This document shows, in pieces, positions 17,257-27,512 of a stretch of 64,000 bases of DNA. The position numbers and the translations under genes were made by a program. The notes beneath the pieces were generated by a model that had not been told where the DNA came from, searched no databases, and worked only from the letters and a program-made list of their open reading frames with translations. The first letter of the stretch is position 1, and each line of letters opens with the position of its first letter. This stretch comes from Actinacidiphila oryziradicis (GTDB taxonomy: Bacteria > Actinomycetota > Actinomycetes > Streptomycetales > Streptomycetaceae). The stretch spans positions 62,001 through 126,000 of the forward strand of contig NZ_SUMC01000001.1 in assembly GCF_005047355.1 (NCBI RefSeq), read 5' to 3'.

Positions 17257-18693
17257 TCAGAACGCCTTGAACGCGTCGTACTCCTTCTGCGGGTCAACCC
17301 GCTCCACATCACGCTCACGACGACGCTGAGCCGCCGGACGCGGCGCGTCAAAGCGGTGATCCTCGCCTCGGCGGCCGAGCATCTCGGCGCCGGCGGCGAG
17401 GGAGGGCTCCCAGTCGAAGACGACCGCGTTGTCCTCCTCGCCGATGGCGACCTCGTCACCGGCGCGGGCACCGGCCTTGGCGAGGGCCGCCTCCACGCCG
17501 AGGCGGTTGAGGCGGTCGGCGAGGTAGCCGACGGCCTCGTCGTTGGAGAACTCGGTCTGGCGGACCCAGCGTTCGGGCTTCTCGCCGCGCACCCGGTAGA
17601 CGCCGTCCTCCTCGGTGACGGTGAAGCCGGCGTCGTCCACGGCCTTGGGCCGGATGACGATGCGGGTGGTTTCGTCGACCGGCTTGGCGGCGCGGGCCTG
17701 GGCGACGATCTCCGCGAGGGCGAAGGAGAGCTCCTTCAGCCCGTGCCGGGAGACGGCCGAGGCCTCGAAGACCTGGTAGCCGCGGGCTTCCAGATCGGGG
17801 CGGATGATGTCGGCGAGGTCCTGCCCGTCGGGGATGTCGACCTTGTTGAGGACGACGATCCTGGGCCGGTTCTCCAGACCGGCGCCGTAGGCGCGCAGTT
17901 CGGCCTCGATGATGTCGAGGTCGGTGGCCGGGTCGCGGTCGGCTTCCAGGGTCGCGGTGTCCAGTACGTGGACGAGCACCTCGCAGCGCTCGACGTGCCG
18001 CAGGAACTCCAGGCCCAGTCCCCTGCCCTCGCTGGCGCCGGGGATCAGGCCGGGGACGTCGGCGATCGTGTAGACGGTCGAACCGGCCGTCACGACGCCG
18101 AGGTTGGGGACGAGGGTGGTGAACGGGTAGTCCGCGATCTTCGGCTTGGCAGCGGAGAGTACGGAGATGAGCGAGGACTTGCCCGCGCTCGGGTAGCCGA
18201 CCAGCGCGACATCCGCGACGGTCTTCAGCTCCAGCACGATGTCCCGCGCCTTGCCCGGCTCGCCGAGCAGCGCGAAGCCGGGCGCCTTGCGGCGGGCGGA
18301 GGCGAGCGCCGCGTTGCCGAGGCCGCCGCGGCCGCCCTGCCCCGCGACGAAGGTGGTGCCCTGGCCCACCAGGTCGGCCAGCACCTCGCCGTTGCCGTCC
18401 AGGACGACGGTGCCGTCCGGCACCGGCAGGACCAGGTCCGTACCGTCCTTGCCGGAGCGGTTGCCGCCCTCGCCCGGCTTGCCGTTGGTGGCCTTGCGGT
18501 GCGGGCTGTGGTGGTAGTCGAGGAGCGTGGTGACGGCCTGGTCCACGACCAGGGTCACATCGCCGCCACGGCCGCCGTTGCCGCCGTCGGGGCCGCCGAG
18601 CGGCTTGAACTTCTCCCGGTGTACGGAGGCGCAGCCGTGGCCTCCGTTACCCGCGGCGACATGCAGTTCGACGCGGTCCACGAAGGTGGTCAT
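17257..18693 (-). CDS. obg: Obg-type GTPase
   Basis: Ribosome-associated GTPase. In Streptomyces, Obg links GTP level to growth and aerial-mycelium onset. It has 478 residues: the glycine-rich Obg fold (1-158, e.g. [10 protein letters not shown]), the GTPase domain with [18 protein letters not shown] and NKVD, and the Obg C-terminal domain (~340-420). The ATG at 18693 lies behind AGGAACC; an in-frame upstream ATG gives a non-conserved seven-residue extension. It ends the rplU-rpmA-obg series. Confidence 0.97.
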   Translation of the reverse strand: MTTFVDRVELHVAAGNGGHGCASVHREKFKPLGGPDGGNGGRGGDVTLVVDQAVTTLLDYHHSPHRKATNGKPGEGGNRSGKDGTDLVLPVPDGTVVLDGNGEVLADLVGQGTTFVAGQGGRGGLGNAALASARRKAPGFALLGEPGKARDIVLELKTVADVALVGYPSAGKSSLISVLSAAKPKIADYPFTTLVPNLGVVTAGSTVYTIADVPGLIPGASEGRGLGLEFLRHVERCEVLVHVLDTATLEADRDPATDLDIIEAELRAYGAGLENRPRIVVLNKVDIPDGQDLADIIRPDLEARGYQVFEASAVSRHGLKELSFALAEIVAQARAAKPVDETTRIVIRPKAVDDAGFTVTEEDGVYRVRGEKPERWVRQTEFSNDEAVGYLADRLNRLGVEAALAKAGARAGDEVAIGEEDNAVVFDWEPSLAAGAEMLGRRGEDHRFDAPRPAAQRRRERDVERVDPQKEYDAFKAF

Positions 18694-18737
18694 GGCAGGT
18701 TCCTCCAGATACATACAGGGTTGTTCTCGGGTTAACG

Positions 18738-18788
18738 CACCGAGGGCGGATCCCCTTCCCCCATGGGAGAAGCGGTCCGCCCTCGGTG
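18738..18788 (-). terminator. 13-bp stem hairpin between rpmA and obg
   Basis: CACCGAGGGCGGA and TCCGCCCTCGGTG are perfect complements separated by 25 bases, directly after the rpmA stop. It probably attenuates or ends the ribosomal-protein transcript before obg. There is no T-tract. Confidence 0.65.
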
Positions 18789-18805
18789 ATCGCTCTACGG
18801 GCTGA

Positions 18806-19063
18806 TTACTCAGCGACCGGAATGATGTTCACGACCCTGCGACCACGGCTGTTGCCGAACTGGACCGCACCGGCGGCCAGGGCGAACAGCGTGTCGTCCT
18901 TGCCACGGCCGACGCTCGCGCCGGGGTGGAAGTGGGTGCCACGCTGACGGACGATGATCTCACCGGCGTTGACGACCTGGCCGCCGAAACGCTTTACGCC
19001 GAGAAACTGGGCGTTGGAGTCACGTCCGTTACGGGTGGACGATGCGCCCTTCTTGTGTGCCAT
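18806..19063 (-). CDS. rpmA: 50S ribosomal protein L27
   Basis: The 85-residue L27 begins [16 protein letters not shown], whose basic tail reaches the peptidyl-transferase centre, and contains [10 protein letters not shown] and [12 protein letters not shown]. It begins at its conserved methionine, with no sign of the cleavable N-terminal extension of Firmicutes L27. It lies 14 bp after rplU on the same strand. Confidence 0.98.
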   Translation of the reverse strand: MAHKKGASSTRNGRDSNAQFLGVKRFGGQVVNAGEIIVRQRGTHFHPGASVGRGKDDTLFALAAGAVQFGNSRGRRVVNIIPVAE

Positions 19064-19077
19064 CTCTTCTCAGTCCC

Positions 19078-19398
19078 TTACTTCGCAGCCGCGGGGATAC
19101 CGGTGATCTTGATCGCCGTGTACTGCTGACGGTGACCCTGACGACGACGGTAGCCGGTCTTGTTCTTGTACCGAAGAATGTCGATCTTCTGGCCCTTGTG
19201 GTGGTCCACGATCTCCGCCAGGACCTTGATGCCGGCCAGCACCCACGGGTCACTGGTGACCGCTTCGCCGTCGACAACGAGCAAGGTCGAGAGCTCGACC
19301 GCGTCGCCCACCTTGCCGGTGGGAATCTTGTCAACCTCGACGACATCGCCGACGGCCACCTTGTGCTGGCGACCGCCACTGCGCACGACTGCGTACAC
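19078..19398 (-). CDS. rplU: 50S ribosomal protein L21
   Basis: It has 106 residues, beginning [18 protein letters not shown] at a GTG (19398), with [14 protein letters not shown] near the C terminus (rRNA binding). The frame is open upstream to 19527, but the extension is not L21-like. The long gap to rne (19399-19642) is the leader. It contains a hairpin with arms CCTCTC/GAGAGG at about 19466-19488 that could serve autoregulation. Confidence 0.96.
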   Translation of the reverse strand: MYAVVRSGGRQHKVAVGDVVEVDKIPTGKVGDAVELSTLLVVDGEAVTSDPWVLAGIKVLAEIVDHHKGQKIDILRYKNKTGYRRRQGHRQQYTAIKITGIPAAAK

Positions 19399-19595
19399 GC
19401 GGGACTCACTCTCTAGCTCGAATCGGTACCCCTGATGCCAGCCGTCCCGGTGGAACATTGGGGGGCCTCTCCCGGTGAAACCGAGAGGGATTTGCTCAGG
19501 AGTGGGCGCAGAAACGCCGAAGGTCAAGGCTACGCGGCGGTTGCCGTTCGGGTCAAACCGGCTCTGGAACGGTACGGGGAACGGGTCGGGAACGG

Positions 19596-19630
19596 CCGTA
19601 GGCCGTCCCCGGGGCGGGGACGGCCTACGG
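19596..19630 (-). terminator. Terminator after rne
   Basis: A perfect 15-bp stem (CCGTAGGCCGTCCCC with its complement) and a five-base loop lie 12 bp past the rne stop, separating rne from the rplU operon. Confidence 0.85.
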
Positions 19631-19642
19631 AGGGATCCGGCG

Positions 19643-22600
19643 TCAGGACGCGTCGGCGGACGCGTCGGCGGAGACCCCGGGGCCGGGGGTCTGCTCGGCG
19701 GCGGCGGCCTTCTTGGTGCTCGCTTTCTTGGCCGTCGCCTTCTTGGCCACCGTCTTCTTGGCAGCGGCCGTGGTCTTCTTGGCGACGGTCTTCTTCGCCG
19801 TCGTCTTCTTGACAGCGGCCTTGCGCGGCGCCCGCTTCTTCGGCTCCGGCTCGGCGTCGGCGTCGGCCGCCGGAGTACTGACGACGACCACCGCGGCCTC
19901 GTCGGGCGCCGTGGAGACGGTCGCGCTACGCGTCACACGCCGGCGCGGACGGGCCGGGGCCGGTTCCGCGACGGGCTGCTCCGCGGCCGGCTCAGGGGCC
20001 GTGGGGGCCTCCTCGGCGGCAGGGGCGACGGGAGCGGACGGGACGACCACCACCTCGGCCTCGGCGGCCTTGGGCGCACCCGCCGGGGCGGTCACCTTGC
20101 GGGTCGCACGGCGCCGGGTACGGGCCGGGGCGGCGGGCTCGGGCGCCGGGACGGGCTCGGGGGCAACCTCGACGGCGGCCTCCGCGACCTGCGGCTCGGT
20201 CGCGGGGCCCGCAGGTGCGGCGATGACGATCTCGGCCGGGGCCTCCGGCGAGCTCACCGGTGCGGTCACCCGCCGCGAGGCGCGGCGGCGGCCACGGCCG
20301 CGTACCGCTGCCTCAGCCTCGGCGGGGCTGCTGAACCACTCCTCCTCGGCTTCAACCTGCGGAGCCTCAGCGGCCTCGGGGATCTCCTGAGTCTCCAGGA
20401 TCTCTACAGCCTCAAAGGTCTCGTCGGCCTCAGTCTCGGCCTCGTTTTCATCAATCTCGGCCTCAAGCGCCGGCACCGACTCGTCGTCGGCGGCGCCGCG
20501 GCGCCGCTTGCGCTTGCCGCCACCGCCGGTGGTCGTCGCCTGGTCCATGTGGACGATGACGCCGCGCCCGTTGCAGTGGACACAGGTCTCGGAGAAGGAC
20601 TCCAGCAGGCCCTGGCCGACCCGCTTGCGGGTCATCTGCACCAGGCCCAGCGAGGTGACCTCCGCCACCTGGTGCTTGGTGCGGTCGCGGCCCAGGCATT
20701 CGAGCAGCCGCCGCATCACGAGGTCCCGGTTGGACTCCAGGACCATGTCGATGAAGTCGATGACGACGATCCCGCCGAGGTCGCGCAGCCGCAGCTGGCG
20801 GACGATCTCCTCGGCCGCCTCCAGGTTGTTCCTGGTGACGGTCTCCTCGAGGTTGCCGCCCTGGCCGGTGAACTTGCCGGTGTTGACGTCGACGACGATC
20901 ATCGCTTCGGTCTTGTCGATGACCAGCGATCCGCCGGACGGCAGCCAGACCTTACGGTCCAGCGCCTTGAGCAGCTGCTCGTCGATCCGGTACGTGGCGA
21001 AGACGTCGACCTCTGAGGTCCACATCGACAGCCGGTCGGTCAGGTCGGGCGCGACGTGCGAGACGTATCCGTGAATCGTCTCCCAGGCGGTGTCACCGCT
21101 GACGATGACCTTGGTGAAGTCCTCGTTGAAGATGTCGCGGACGACCCGGACGGTCATGTCCGGCTCGCCGTAGAGCAGCGCGGGGGCGTTGCCGGCCTTC
21201 GCCTTCTGCTGGATGCTCTCCCACTGCGCCTGGAGCCGCTCGACGTCGCGGGCCAGCTCGTCCTCGCTCGCGCCCTCGGCGGCGGTACGCACGATGACGC
21301 CCGCGTCCTCGGGGACGATCCGCTTGAGGATCTGCTTCAGCCGCGCCCGCTCGGTGTCGGGCAGCTTGCGGCTGATGCCGGTCATCGAGCCCTCGGGCAC
21401 GTAGACCAGATAGCGGCCGGGGAGCGAGACCTGACTGGTCAGGCGGGCGCCCTTGTGGCCGATCGGGTCCTTGGTGACCTGGACGAGCACCGGCTGACCG
21501 GACTTGAGCGCGGTCTCGATCCGGCGCGGGCCGTGGCCCATGCCGAGCGCCTCGAAGTTGACCTCACCGGCGTAGAGGACGGCGTTGCGGCCCTTGCCGA
21601 TGTCGACGAAGGCGGCCTCCATGGACGGCAGTACGTTCTGCACCTTGCCCAGGTAGACGTTGCCGACGTACGAAGTGGCCTGCTCCTTGTTGACGTAGTG
21701 CTCGACGAGGACGTTGTCCTCCAGCACACCGATCTGGGTGCGGTCGCCGTTCTCACGGACGATCATCACGCGCTCGACCGCCTCACGGCGGGCCAGGAAC
21801 TCGGCCTCGGTGATGATCGGCACGCGGCGGCGGCCCTGCTCACGGCCCTCGCGGCGGCGCTGCTTCTTGGCCTCCATACGGGTGGAGCCCTTGATGGACG
21901 TCACCTCGTCGAACCCGGTGCCGAGCTCCGCGGTCTTCGCTCGCACCTCGCGGGGCTCACGGACCTTTACGACCGTACGCTCCGGGTCGTCGGCACCGGC
22001 CTCGACCGCCTCGGCGCTCTCGCCACCGCGGCGACGACGGCGCCTGCGACGGCGGCTGCTGCTCGAGCCGTGGTCGTCATCGTCCTCGGCGCCGTGCTCC
22101 GGCGCCTCACCGGCGGCCTCGTCGTCCTCGAACGCCTCGGTCTCGGTGTCCTCGTCCTCGCCTGCGGACGCCTCCTCGCCACGGCGACGGCGACGGCCGC
22201 CCCTGCGACGGCGGCGGGACGGGCGGTCGCCGTCGCCGTCGTGCGCCTCGTCGGCGTATCCGTCCTCCTCGGACGACTCGTCCTCGGCCTCCGCGGCCGT
22301 CTCCGGCGCCTCGACGGCGGCGGCCTGCTGCGGCGCGGTCTCGGTCACGGTCACGCTCTCCGCGGCCGGAGCGCCTCGACGGCGCCGACGGCGCCGCGGG
22401 CCGAAGTCCTCGGCCGCGGGCTCGGACTCGGTGGCGTGTGCGATCGCGGGCTCCGCCTCGGGCTCATCCGCGACGGGGGGAGCCTGCGGCTCGATCGGCG
22501 GCGCCACGAAGACCGGCGGCTGGAACAGCGCGGTCGGCGGGCGCACGGCACGACGCCGTCCGGATGCCTGCGGCTCCTCTGCCACCGGCTCCTCCCGCAC

Positions 22601-23827
22601 GTCGATGACGACGGACCCGGCCGGCACGTCGAAGGCCTCGGCGACGGCCTCCACGGCCTTCGCCCGCGCCTCCTCGACGGTCGCGCCGTAACCGCGGATG
22701 TCGAACGCGTCCTCGACCTCCACGGCCCAGCCACTGCCGTCCCGCACCGCCTTCGCGATGTACGTGACCGGCTTCACGGCCGCCGCCTTCCTGGCCGCCC
22801 TGCGGGACGCGCGGACCGGCTCCTGCGCCGGCGCCTCGGCGGGCGCCTGCGCGGCCTGCTCGTCGTTCTTGGAACTCGCGGAGTCGGTGGAGTCCGTGGA
22901 GTCCTCTGCGTCCTTGGGCGCCAGCGCGCCGGGCTTCAGCCGACGCGAACCGTCGTCCTCCGCCAGGAAGGACGCCGCGGGCACTGCCCGCTTCCGGGTC
23001 CTGCGCGCCCTCGGCGAGGCGGGAGCGGCATCGCTCACGGCCTCCGCCGGAGCGGCCGCCTCGGCAGGCCGGAACTCGGCCTTGTCGGCCTCGGGCGCGG
23101 CTGCGGGGGCGGCCACTTTGCGGGTCGCACGGCGCCGGGCACGGGGCGGGGCAGCGGCCTCGGCGGTGTCGGCGGGCTCGGCGGCGCCAGTGGCGTCGGC
23201 GGGCTGCTGCGCAGCAGCCTCGCCGGGTTCCGCGTCCACGGTGCCGGGCGCCTCGGGTGCGGCTGCCGGGGCGGCCACCTTGCGGGTCGCACGGCGCCGG
23301 GCACGGGGCGGGGCGGCGGCCTCGGCGGAGTCCGGTACCTCGACGGGGGCGGAGGGGACCTCGTCGGCGGAGGGGACCTCTGCCTCGGCTGCCTCGGCCA
23401 TCACACCGGACGCTTCAGTGGCCGGAGCGGCCACCTTGCGGGTGGCGCGGCGGCGGGTACGCGGAGCAGGTGCGGCGGCCTCGGCCTCCAGCGACGCGGG
23501 CGAGCCGATGGCCTCGGCCGTACCGAACGGGGTCGAAGCCATACCGCTCGGCGCGCCTGGCCCGGCGATGTCACCGGACGCGGCGATGTCAGCCGTAAGG
23601 CCGTCCGACGCGATGGTGGCCGGGTCGCCTGGCGGTACCGGTATGGCCGGGGCGGCCGTGGGGGCGTCGGACTGGGTCTCGGCGCCGTCTACGGGCGGGC
23701 CCGCCGGGCGGGAAGCCGCTCGGCGGCGACGGCGCGGTGCGGCCGCCGTCTCGTTGTCAGGGCCGCCTGAGGCGGCATCGGTGGCGCCGGTCTGGGGCGC
23801 CTCGTTGGGCTCATTGTGCTCGAGCAT
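19643..23827 (-). CDS. rne: Ribonuclease E/G family protein with long low-complexity arms
   Basis: Endoribonuclease of RNA decay and processing, 1394 residues. Residues 1-~640 are Ala/Pro/Glu-rich with repeated (R)[11 protein letters not shown] modules and Arg-rich blocks (RRRRRRRRG). The catalytic part follows: S1 region ([21 protein letters not shown]), the RNase H-like/5'-sensor region, the DNase I-like metal site ([10 protein letters not shown] ... [10 protein letters not shown]), the zinc-link CVHCNGRG, and a tail that again has RRATRK modules and a histone-like [10 protein letters not shown] end. Disordered arms on both sides of a central catalytic core are typical of Streptomyces RNase E. 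The ATG at 23827 is the first sensible start. Confidence 0.93.
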   Translation of the reverse strand: MLEHNEPNEAPQTGATDAASGGPDNETAAAPRRRRRAASRPAGPPVDGAETQSDAPTAAPAIPVPPGDPATIASDGLTADIAASGDIAGPGAPSGMASTPFGTAEAIGSPASLEAEAAAPAPRTRRRATRKVAAPATEASGVMAEAAEAEVPSADEVPSAPVEVPDSAEAAAPPRARRRATRKVAAPAAAPEAPGTVDAEPGEAAAQQPADATGAAEPADTAEAAAPPRARRRATRKVAAPAAAPEADKAEFRPAEAAAPAEAVSDAAPASPRARRTRKRAVPAASFLAEDDGSRRLKPGALAPKDAEDSTDSTDSASSKNDEQAAQAPAEAPAQEPVRASRRAARKAAAVKPVTYIAKAVRDGSGWAVEVEDAFDIRGYGATVEEARAKAVEAVAEAFDVPAGSVVIDVREEPVAEEPQASGRRRAVRPPTALFQPPVFVAPPIEPQAPPVADEPEAEPAIAHATESEPAAEDFGPRRRRRRRGAPAAESVTVTETAPQQAAAVEAPETAAEAEDESSEEDGYADEAHDGDGDRPSRRRRRGGRRRRRGEEASAGEDEDTETEAFEDDEAAGEAPEHGAEDDDDHGSSSSRRRRRRRRRGGESAEAVEAGADDPERTVVKVREPREVRAKTAELGTGFDEVTSIKGSTRMEAKKQRRREGREQGRRRVPIITEAEFLARREAVERVMIVRENGDRTQIGVLEDNVLVEHYVNKEQATSYVGNVYLGKVQNVLPSMEAAFVDIGKGRNAVLYAGEVNFEALGMGHGPRRIETALKSGQPVLVQVTKDPIGHKGARLTSQVSLPGRYLVYVPEGSMTGISRKLPDTERARLKQILKRIVPEDAGVIVRTAAEGASEDELARDVERLQAQWESIQQKAKAGNAPALLYGEPDMTVRVVRDIFNEDFTKVIVSGDTAWETIHGYVSHVAPDLTDRLSMWTSEVDVFATYRIDEQLLKALDRKVWLPSGGSLVIDKTEAMIVVDVNTGKFTGQGGNLEETVTRNNLEAAEEIVRQLRLRDLGGIVVIDFIDMVLESNRDLVMRRLLECLGRDRTKHQVAEVTSLGLVQMTRKRVGQGLLESFSETCVHCNGRGVIVHMDQATTTGGGGKRKRRRGAADDESVPALEAEIDENEAETEADETFEAVEILETQEIPEAAEAPQVEAEEEWFSSPAEAEAAVRGRGRRRASRRVTAPVSSPEAPAEIVIAAPAGPATEPQVAEAAVEVAPEPVPAPEPAAPARTRRRATRKVTAPAGAPKAAEAEVVVVPSAPVAPAAEEAPTAPEPAAEQPVAEPAPARPRRRVTRSATVSTAPDEAAVVVVSTPAADADAEPEPKKRAPRKAAVKKTTAKKTVAKKTTAAAKKTVAKKATAKKASTKKAAAAEQTPGPGVSADASADAS
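23109..23328. repeat. Near-identical ~58-bp direct repeats inside rne
   Basis: Bases 23109-23166 and 23271-23328 are almost identical and encode the [13 protein letters not shown] module. Diverged copies lie at about 23430 and, in the C-terminal arm, about 20090. The spacing suggests expansion by duplication. Confidence 0.75.
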
Positions 23828-23929
23828 GCGGGCAGTTCTCCCGTCACGCTCCCGGGCGCCGTATCGGCGCCGCACGGGAGCTGTCGTATAGCTCGTCGGC
23901 ACCGTCCTGACGGGCCGACGAAAGTCTCG

Positions 23930-24721
23930 TCAGTTGAGACGACGTGTCTGCGCGGAACCTTCCGGCACCGTCTCGGCATCGCGATCAGGCGCGAGCGGAT
24001 CGGTGACCGTGCCGGTCTCCTCGTCGAGCGGCCCCTGCGCCAGCCTGGTCACCGCTACGGGGACCGGCGGCGCGAGGTCGGCCATCACACGGAGGCCGGA
24101 CAGGACGTCGTCGGGTCGCACGGCAGGTGTCAAATGCCGAACAACCAGCCGCAGTATCGCACAAGCACCGGCCCGGGGCCTATCGGCACCCTGTTCGAAT
24201 GCATCCCAGCCGGTACCGGCGACCTGCTCATCCACCATTTCAAGTCGTGCCACAGCTCCGCGCGAGTCGAAGACGCGGACGCCGTTCTTCGTCATCCGCT
24301 CCACCTCGACGGCCTCCGCCGCCAGGAACGCGGCGATCGCGCGCCCGGCCTCGGCCGGTTCGACGCCGTCCAGCCGCAGCTGCCACACCGACGCCTGCAA
24401 CCGCTCGGCCAGGCCCGGAGTACGGGCCTCCACCGCGTCCGTGATGTCCAGGCCGGCCGGGAGCGACTCATCGAGCAGTATCCGCAACTTCTCCGGGTCC
24501 CGGGCCTCCGCCAGCGCGATCTCGAGGTATTCCGCCTCGCTGCCGACGCCGGTCGGTGCGGCATTGGCGTACGACACCTTCGGGTGCGGGGTGAAGCCCG
24601 CCGAGTACGCCATCGGCACTTCGGCCCGGCGCAGCGCCCGCTCGAAGGCGCGCTGAAAATCGCGGTGGCTGGTGAACCGGAGGCGGCCACGCTTGGTGTA
24701 GCGCAGACGAACGCGCTGCAC
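23930..24721 (-). CDS. TIGR03936/DUF2344 radical-SAM-associated protein
   Basis: The 263-residue protein begins VQRVRLRYTKRGRLRFTSHRD, followed by FERALRRAEVPMAYSAGF and PHPKVSYANA, the signature of DUF2344. In many bacteria this domain is fused to, or encoded beside, a TIGR03960 B12-binding radical-SAM protein; here that partner is at 25467. The start is GTG at 24721. It lies about 100 bp upstream of rne on the same strand. Its biochemical role is not established. Confidence 0.85.
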   Translation of the reverse strand: MQRVRLRYTKRGRLRFTSHRDFQRAFERALRRAEVPMAYSAGFTPHPKVSYANAAPTGVGSEAEYLEIALAEARDPEKLRILLDESLPAGLDITDAVEARTPGLAERLQASVWQLRLDGVEPAEAGRAIAAFLAAEAVEVERMTKNGVRVFDSRGAVARLEMVDEQVAGTGWDAFEQGADRPRAGACAILRLVVRHLTPAVRPDDVLSGLRVMADLAPPVPVAVTRLAQGPLDEETGTVTDPLAPDRDAETVPEGSAQTRRLN

Positions 24722-24823
24722 CGTGGGTGCTGGTGGTGGGCCTTCGGGCTGTCGCTTGCCCAGTGTCGTTCAGTCCCTCGTGGTTGCGGCGCCCCGTGCG
24801 GGGCTTCTGTGTCACGCTCCAGG

Positions 24824-25354
24824 TTACGCGTCCCCGGTCGGTACCCAGAATCGCAGCATGCCGTGCAGCTCGTCCTCCAGTACGCCGCCGCACGCCTCGA
24901 TGACCCTGCGGGACGCGATGTTCCCCGGCTCGCAGGTGACCAGGGCCCGGTCGATGCCCAGGCCCCGGACGATCGGCAGCGCCTCGCGGAGCATCGCGGT
25001 CGCATGGCCCCTGCGCCGGGCGGAGGGGCGTACGTCGTACCCGAGGTGGCCGCCGTACTCGCGCAGGAAACGGCTGCCGAGGGTGTGCCGGATGACGAGG
25101 CGGCCGAGGTAGGTGTCGCCGTCCGCGTACCAGAGGGAGGTGCGCGGGACCGCGGGGTCCGGGGCGAGGGCGTTCAGCCGGGCGATGTACTGCGCGAAGA
25201 CCTCCGGGTCGTGCCAGGTGTCGCCGTATGTGCGCAGCGCGCGCCCGATCGTCGAGTCGTCGTCGGGTCCGCCGCGCCCTTCGCCGCGGAACTCCGCCAG
25301 CGCGGCGACGTAGGAGGCGTGGACCCGGATGTGGGGGGCGATCAGCTGCGGCAC
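24824..25354 (-). CDS. GNAT-family N-acetyltransferase
   Basis: About 176 residues, with an acetyl-CoA loop reading RPSARRRGHATAMLREAL and a second motif GIDRALVTCEPGNIASRRVIEACGG, the usual GNAT motifs A and B. The GTG at 25354 gives a PQLIAP...VHASYVAAL N terminus, typical of actinobacterial relatives. A start at 25399 would add 15 residues, and neither has a good ribosome-binding site. It is inserted between the radical-SAM gene and its DUF2344 partner. The substrate is unknown. Confidence 0.8.
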   Translation of the reverse strand: MPQLIAPHIRVHASYVAALAEFRGEGRGGPDDDSTIGRALRTYGDTWHDPEVFAQYIARLNALAPDPAVPRTSLWYADGDTYLGRLVIRHTLGSRFLREYGGHLGYDVRPSARRRGHATAMLREALPIVRGLGIDRALVTCEPGNIASRRVIEACGGVLEDELHGMLRFWVPTGDA

Positions 25355-25454
25355 CCCGCCATGGTGACGGAAGAGGCCCCGGTCCGGCCAACCGGTCACG
25401 CGTCGGCCAAGGGCCGGGGCCCGTACTTCGTTCGAGTGAGCGGCGCGCGGCCGC

Positions 25455-25478
25455 TTACTTCACCACTTACTTCACCAC
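25455..25478 (-). repeat. 12-bp tandem duplication spanning the stop codon
   Basis: Read on the minus strand, GTGGTGAAGTAA occurs twice in succession, so the radical-SAM gene ends with two in-frame TAA stops 12 bp apart. Confidence 0.85.
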
Positions 25479-27392
25479 TGTGAGCGGCAGCAGTTTCTTG
25501 CCCGTCGGCCCGACCTGGATCTCGGTCTGCATGGAGGGGCAGACACCGCAGTCGAAGCACGGGGTCCAGCGGCAGTCCTCGACCTCGGTCTCGTCGAGGG
25601 CGTCCTGCCAGTCCGCCCAGAGCCAGTCCTTGTCGAGGCCCGAGTCCAAGTGGTCCCAGGGCAGGACCTCTTCGTAGGTGCGCTCGCGGGTCGTGTACCA
25701 GGCGAGGTCAACGCCCTGCCCGGGGAGCGCCTTCTCGACGGAGCGGATCCAGCGGTCGTAGCTGAAGTGCTCGCGCCAGCCGTCGAAACGGCCACCGTCC
25801 TCGTACACGGCGCGGATAACGGCGCCGACCCGGCGGTCACCCCGGGAGAGCAGGCCCTCGATGATGCCGGGCTTGCCGTCGTGGTAGCGGTAGCCGATGT
25901 TCTTGCCGTACTTGCGGTCGCTTCGGATGGCGTCGCGCAGCTTGAGAAGCCGGGCGTCGGTCTCCTCGACACCCAACTGCGGGGCCCACTGGAAGGGGGT
26001 GTGCGGCTTGGGGACGAAGCCGCCGATGGAGACAGTGCAGCGGATGTCGTTCTGGCCGGTGACCTCGCGGCCCTTCTGGATGACGGCCTTCGCCATGTCG
26101 GCGATCTGGAGGACGTCCTCGTCGGTCTCGGTCGGGAGGCCGGCCATGAAGTAGAGCTTCACCTGGCGCCAGCCGTTGCCGTACGCGGTGGCGACGGTCC
26201 GGATCAGATCCTCTTCGGAGACCATCTTGTTGATGACCTTGCGGATCCGCTCGCTGCCGCCCTCGGGGGCGAAGGTGAGGCCGGAGCGCCGGCCGTTGCG
26301 GGTGAGCTCGTTGGCGAGGTCGATATTGAAGGCGTCCACGCGGGTGGAGGGGAGGGAGAGCCCGATCTTGTCCTGCGTGTAGCGGTCCGCGAGGCCCTTG
26401 GCCACCTCGGCGATCTCGCTGTGGTCGGCCGAGGAGAGGGAGAGTAGGCCGACCTCTTCGAAGCCGGTCGCCTTGAGGCCCTTCTCCACCATCTCGCCGA
26501 TGCCGGTGATGCTTCGCTCCCGCACGGGGCGCGTGATCATGCCGGCCTGGCAGAAACGGCAGCCCCGGGTGCAGCCACGGAAGATCTCCACCGACATCCG
26601 CTCATGGACGGTCTCGGCGAGCGGCACCAGCGGCTGCTTGGGGTACGGCCACTCGTCGAGGTCCATCACGGTGTGCTTGGACACCCGCCACGGCACGCCG
26701 GAGCGGTTGGGAACAACACGGGCGATCCGGCCGTCGGCCAGGTACTCGACGTCGTAGAACTTCGGGACGTACACCCCGCCGGTCCGGGCGAGCCGGAACA
26801 GCAGCTCGTCACGGCCGCCGGGGCGTCCCTCGGTCTTCCAGGCCCGGATGAGGCCGGTGATCTCCAGGACGGCCTGCTCGCCGTCGCCGATGACAGCGGC
26901 GTCGAGGAAGTCCGCGATGGGCTCGGGGTTGAACGCGGCATGGCCGCCGGCGAGCACGATCGGGTCGTCGGCGGTGCGGTCCTTCGCCTCCAGCGGGATG
27001 CCGGCGAGGTCGAGAGCGGTGAGCATGTTGGTGTAGCCGAGCTCGGTGGAGAAGCTCAGCCCGAACACGTCGAAGGCCTTCACCGGGCGGTGCGCGTCGA
27101 CCGTGAACTGGGGCACGTTGTGCTCGCGCATCAGCGCTTCCAGGTCCGGCCAGACGCTGTACGTGCGCTCGGCGAGGACGCCCTCCCGCTCGTTCAGCAC
27201 TTCGTAGAGGATCATGACGCCCTGGTTGGGCAGCCCGACCTCGTACGCGTCCGGATACATCAGCGACCAGCGCACATCGCAGGAATCCCAGTCCTTGACG
27301 GTGGAGTTCAGCTCGCCACCGACGTACTGGATGGGCTTCTGGACGTGCGGAAGAAGCGCTTCCAGGCGGGGGAAGACGGACTCGACAGGCAT
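25467..27392 (-). CDS. TIGR03960 B12-binding/radical SAM protein
   Basis: This 641-residue protein has an N-terminal cobalamin-binding-like domain (~40-220, e.g. YPDAYEVGLPNQGVMILYEV and VLAGGHAAFNPEP). The radical-SAM core has EIFRGCTRGCRFCQAG, where the three Cys bind the 4Fe-4S cluster. A Cys-rich tail (CRWTPCFDCGVCPSM) could hold a second metal site. The ATG at 27392 is chosen for alignment with the family. It partners with the DUF2344 gene downstream, split by a GNAT gene. The family has been linked to RNA or cofactor modification, without a proven reaction that I know of. Confidence 0.88.
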   Translation of the reverse strand: MPVESVFPRLEALLPHVQKPIQYVGGELNSTVKDWDSCDVRWSLMYPDAYEVGLPNQGVMILYEVLNEREGVLAERTYSVWPDLEALMREHNVPQFTVDAHRPVKAFDVFGLSFSTELGYTNMLTALDLAGIPLEAKDRTADDPIVLAGGHAAFNPEPIADFLDAAVIGDGEQAVLEITGLIRAWKTEGRPGGRDELLFRLARTGGVYVPKFYDVEYLADGRIARVVPNRSGVPWRVSKHTVMDLDEWPYPKQPLVPLAETVHERMSVEIFRGCTRGCRFCQAGMITRPVRERSITGIGEMVEKGLKATGFEEVGLLSLSSADHSEIAEVAKGLADRYTQDKIGLSLPSTRVDAFNIDLANELTRNGRRSGLTFAPEGGSERIRKVINKMVSEEDLIRTVATAYGNGWRQVKLYFMAGLPTETDEDVLQIADMAKAVIQKGREVTGQNDIRCTVSIGGFVPKPHTPFQWAPQLGVEETDARLLKLRDAIRSDRKYGKNIGYRYHDGKPGIIEGLLSRGDRRVGAVIRAVYEDGGRFDGWREHFSYDRWIRSVEKALPGQGVDLAWYTTRERTYEEVLPWDHLDSGLDKDWLWADWQDALDETEVEDCRWTPCFDCGVCPSMQTEIQVGPTGKKLLPLTVVK

Positions 27393-27512
27393 GTGGAGTG
27401 TCTTTCGTGTGCTGGCTGGGGGGATCCCCCGGTCGAAAGCGGGGGGGCGGGTGACCATCCAGCCTAACGTGTCCGGCTGCCCACCCGGACCGGCACCGAG
27501 ACGCCGGGGCCG

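Noticed and set aside
21056..23770. A 904-codon open frame on the plus strand, opposite rne
   Set aside because: It is the mirror of a GC-rich coding strand. Its product is low-complexity Leu/Gly/Arg sequence with no motif, while the opposite strand has clear RNase E domains.
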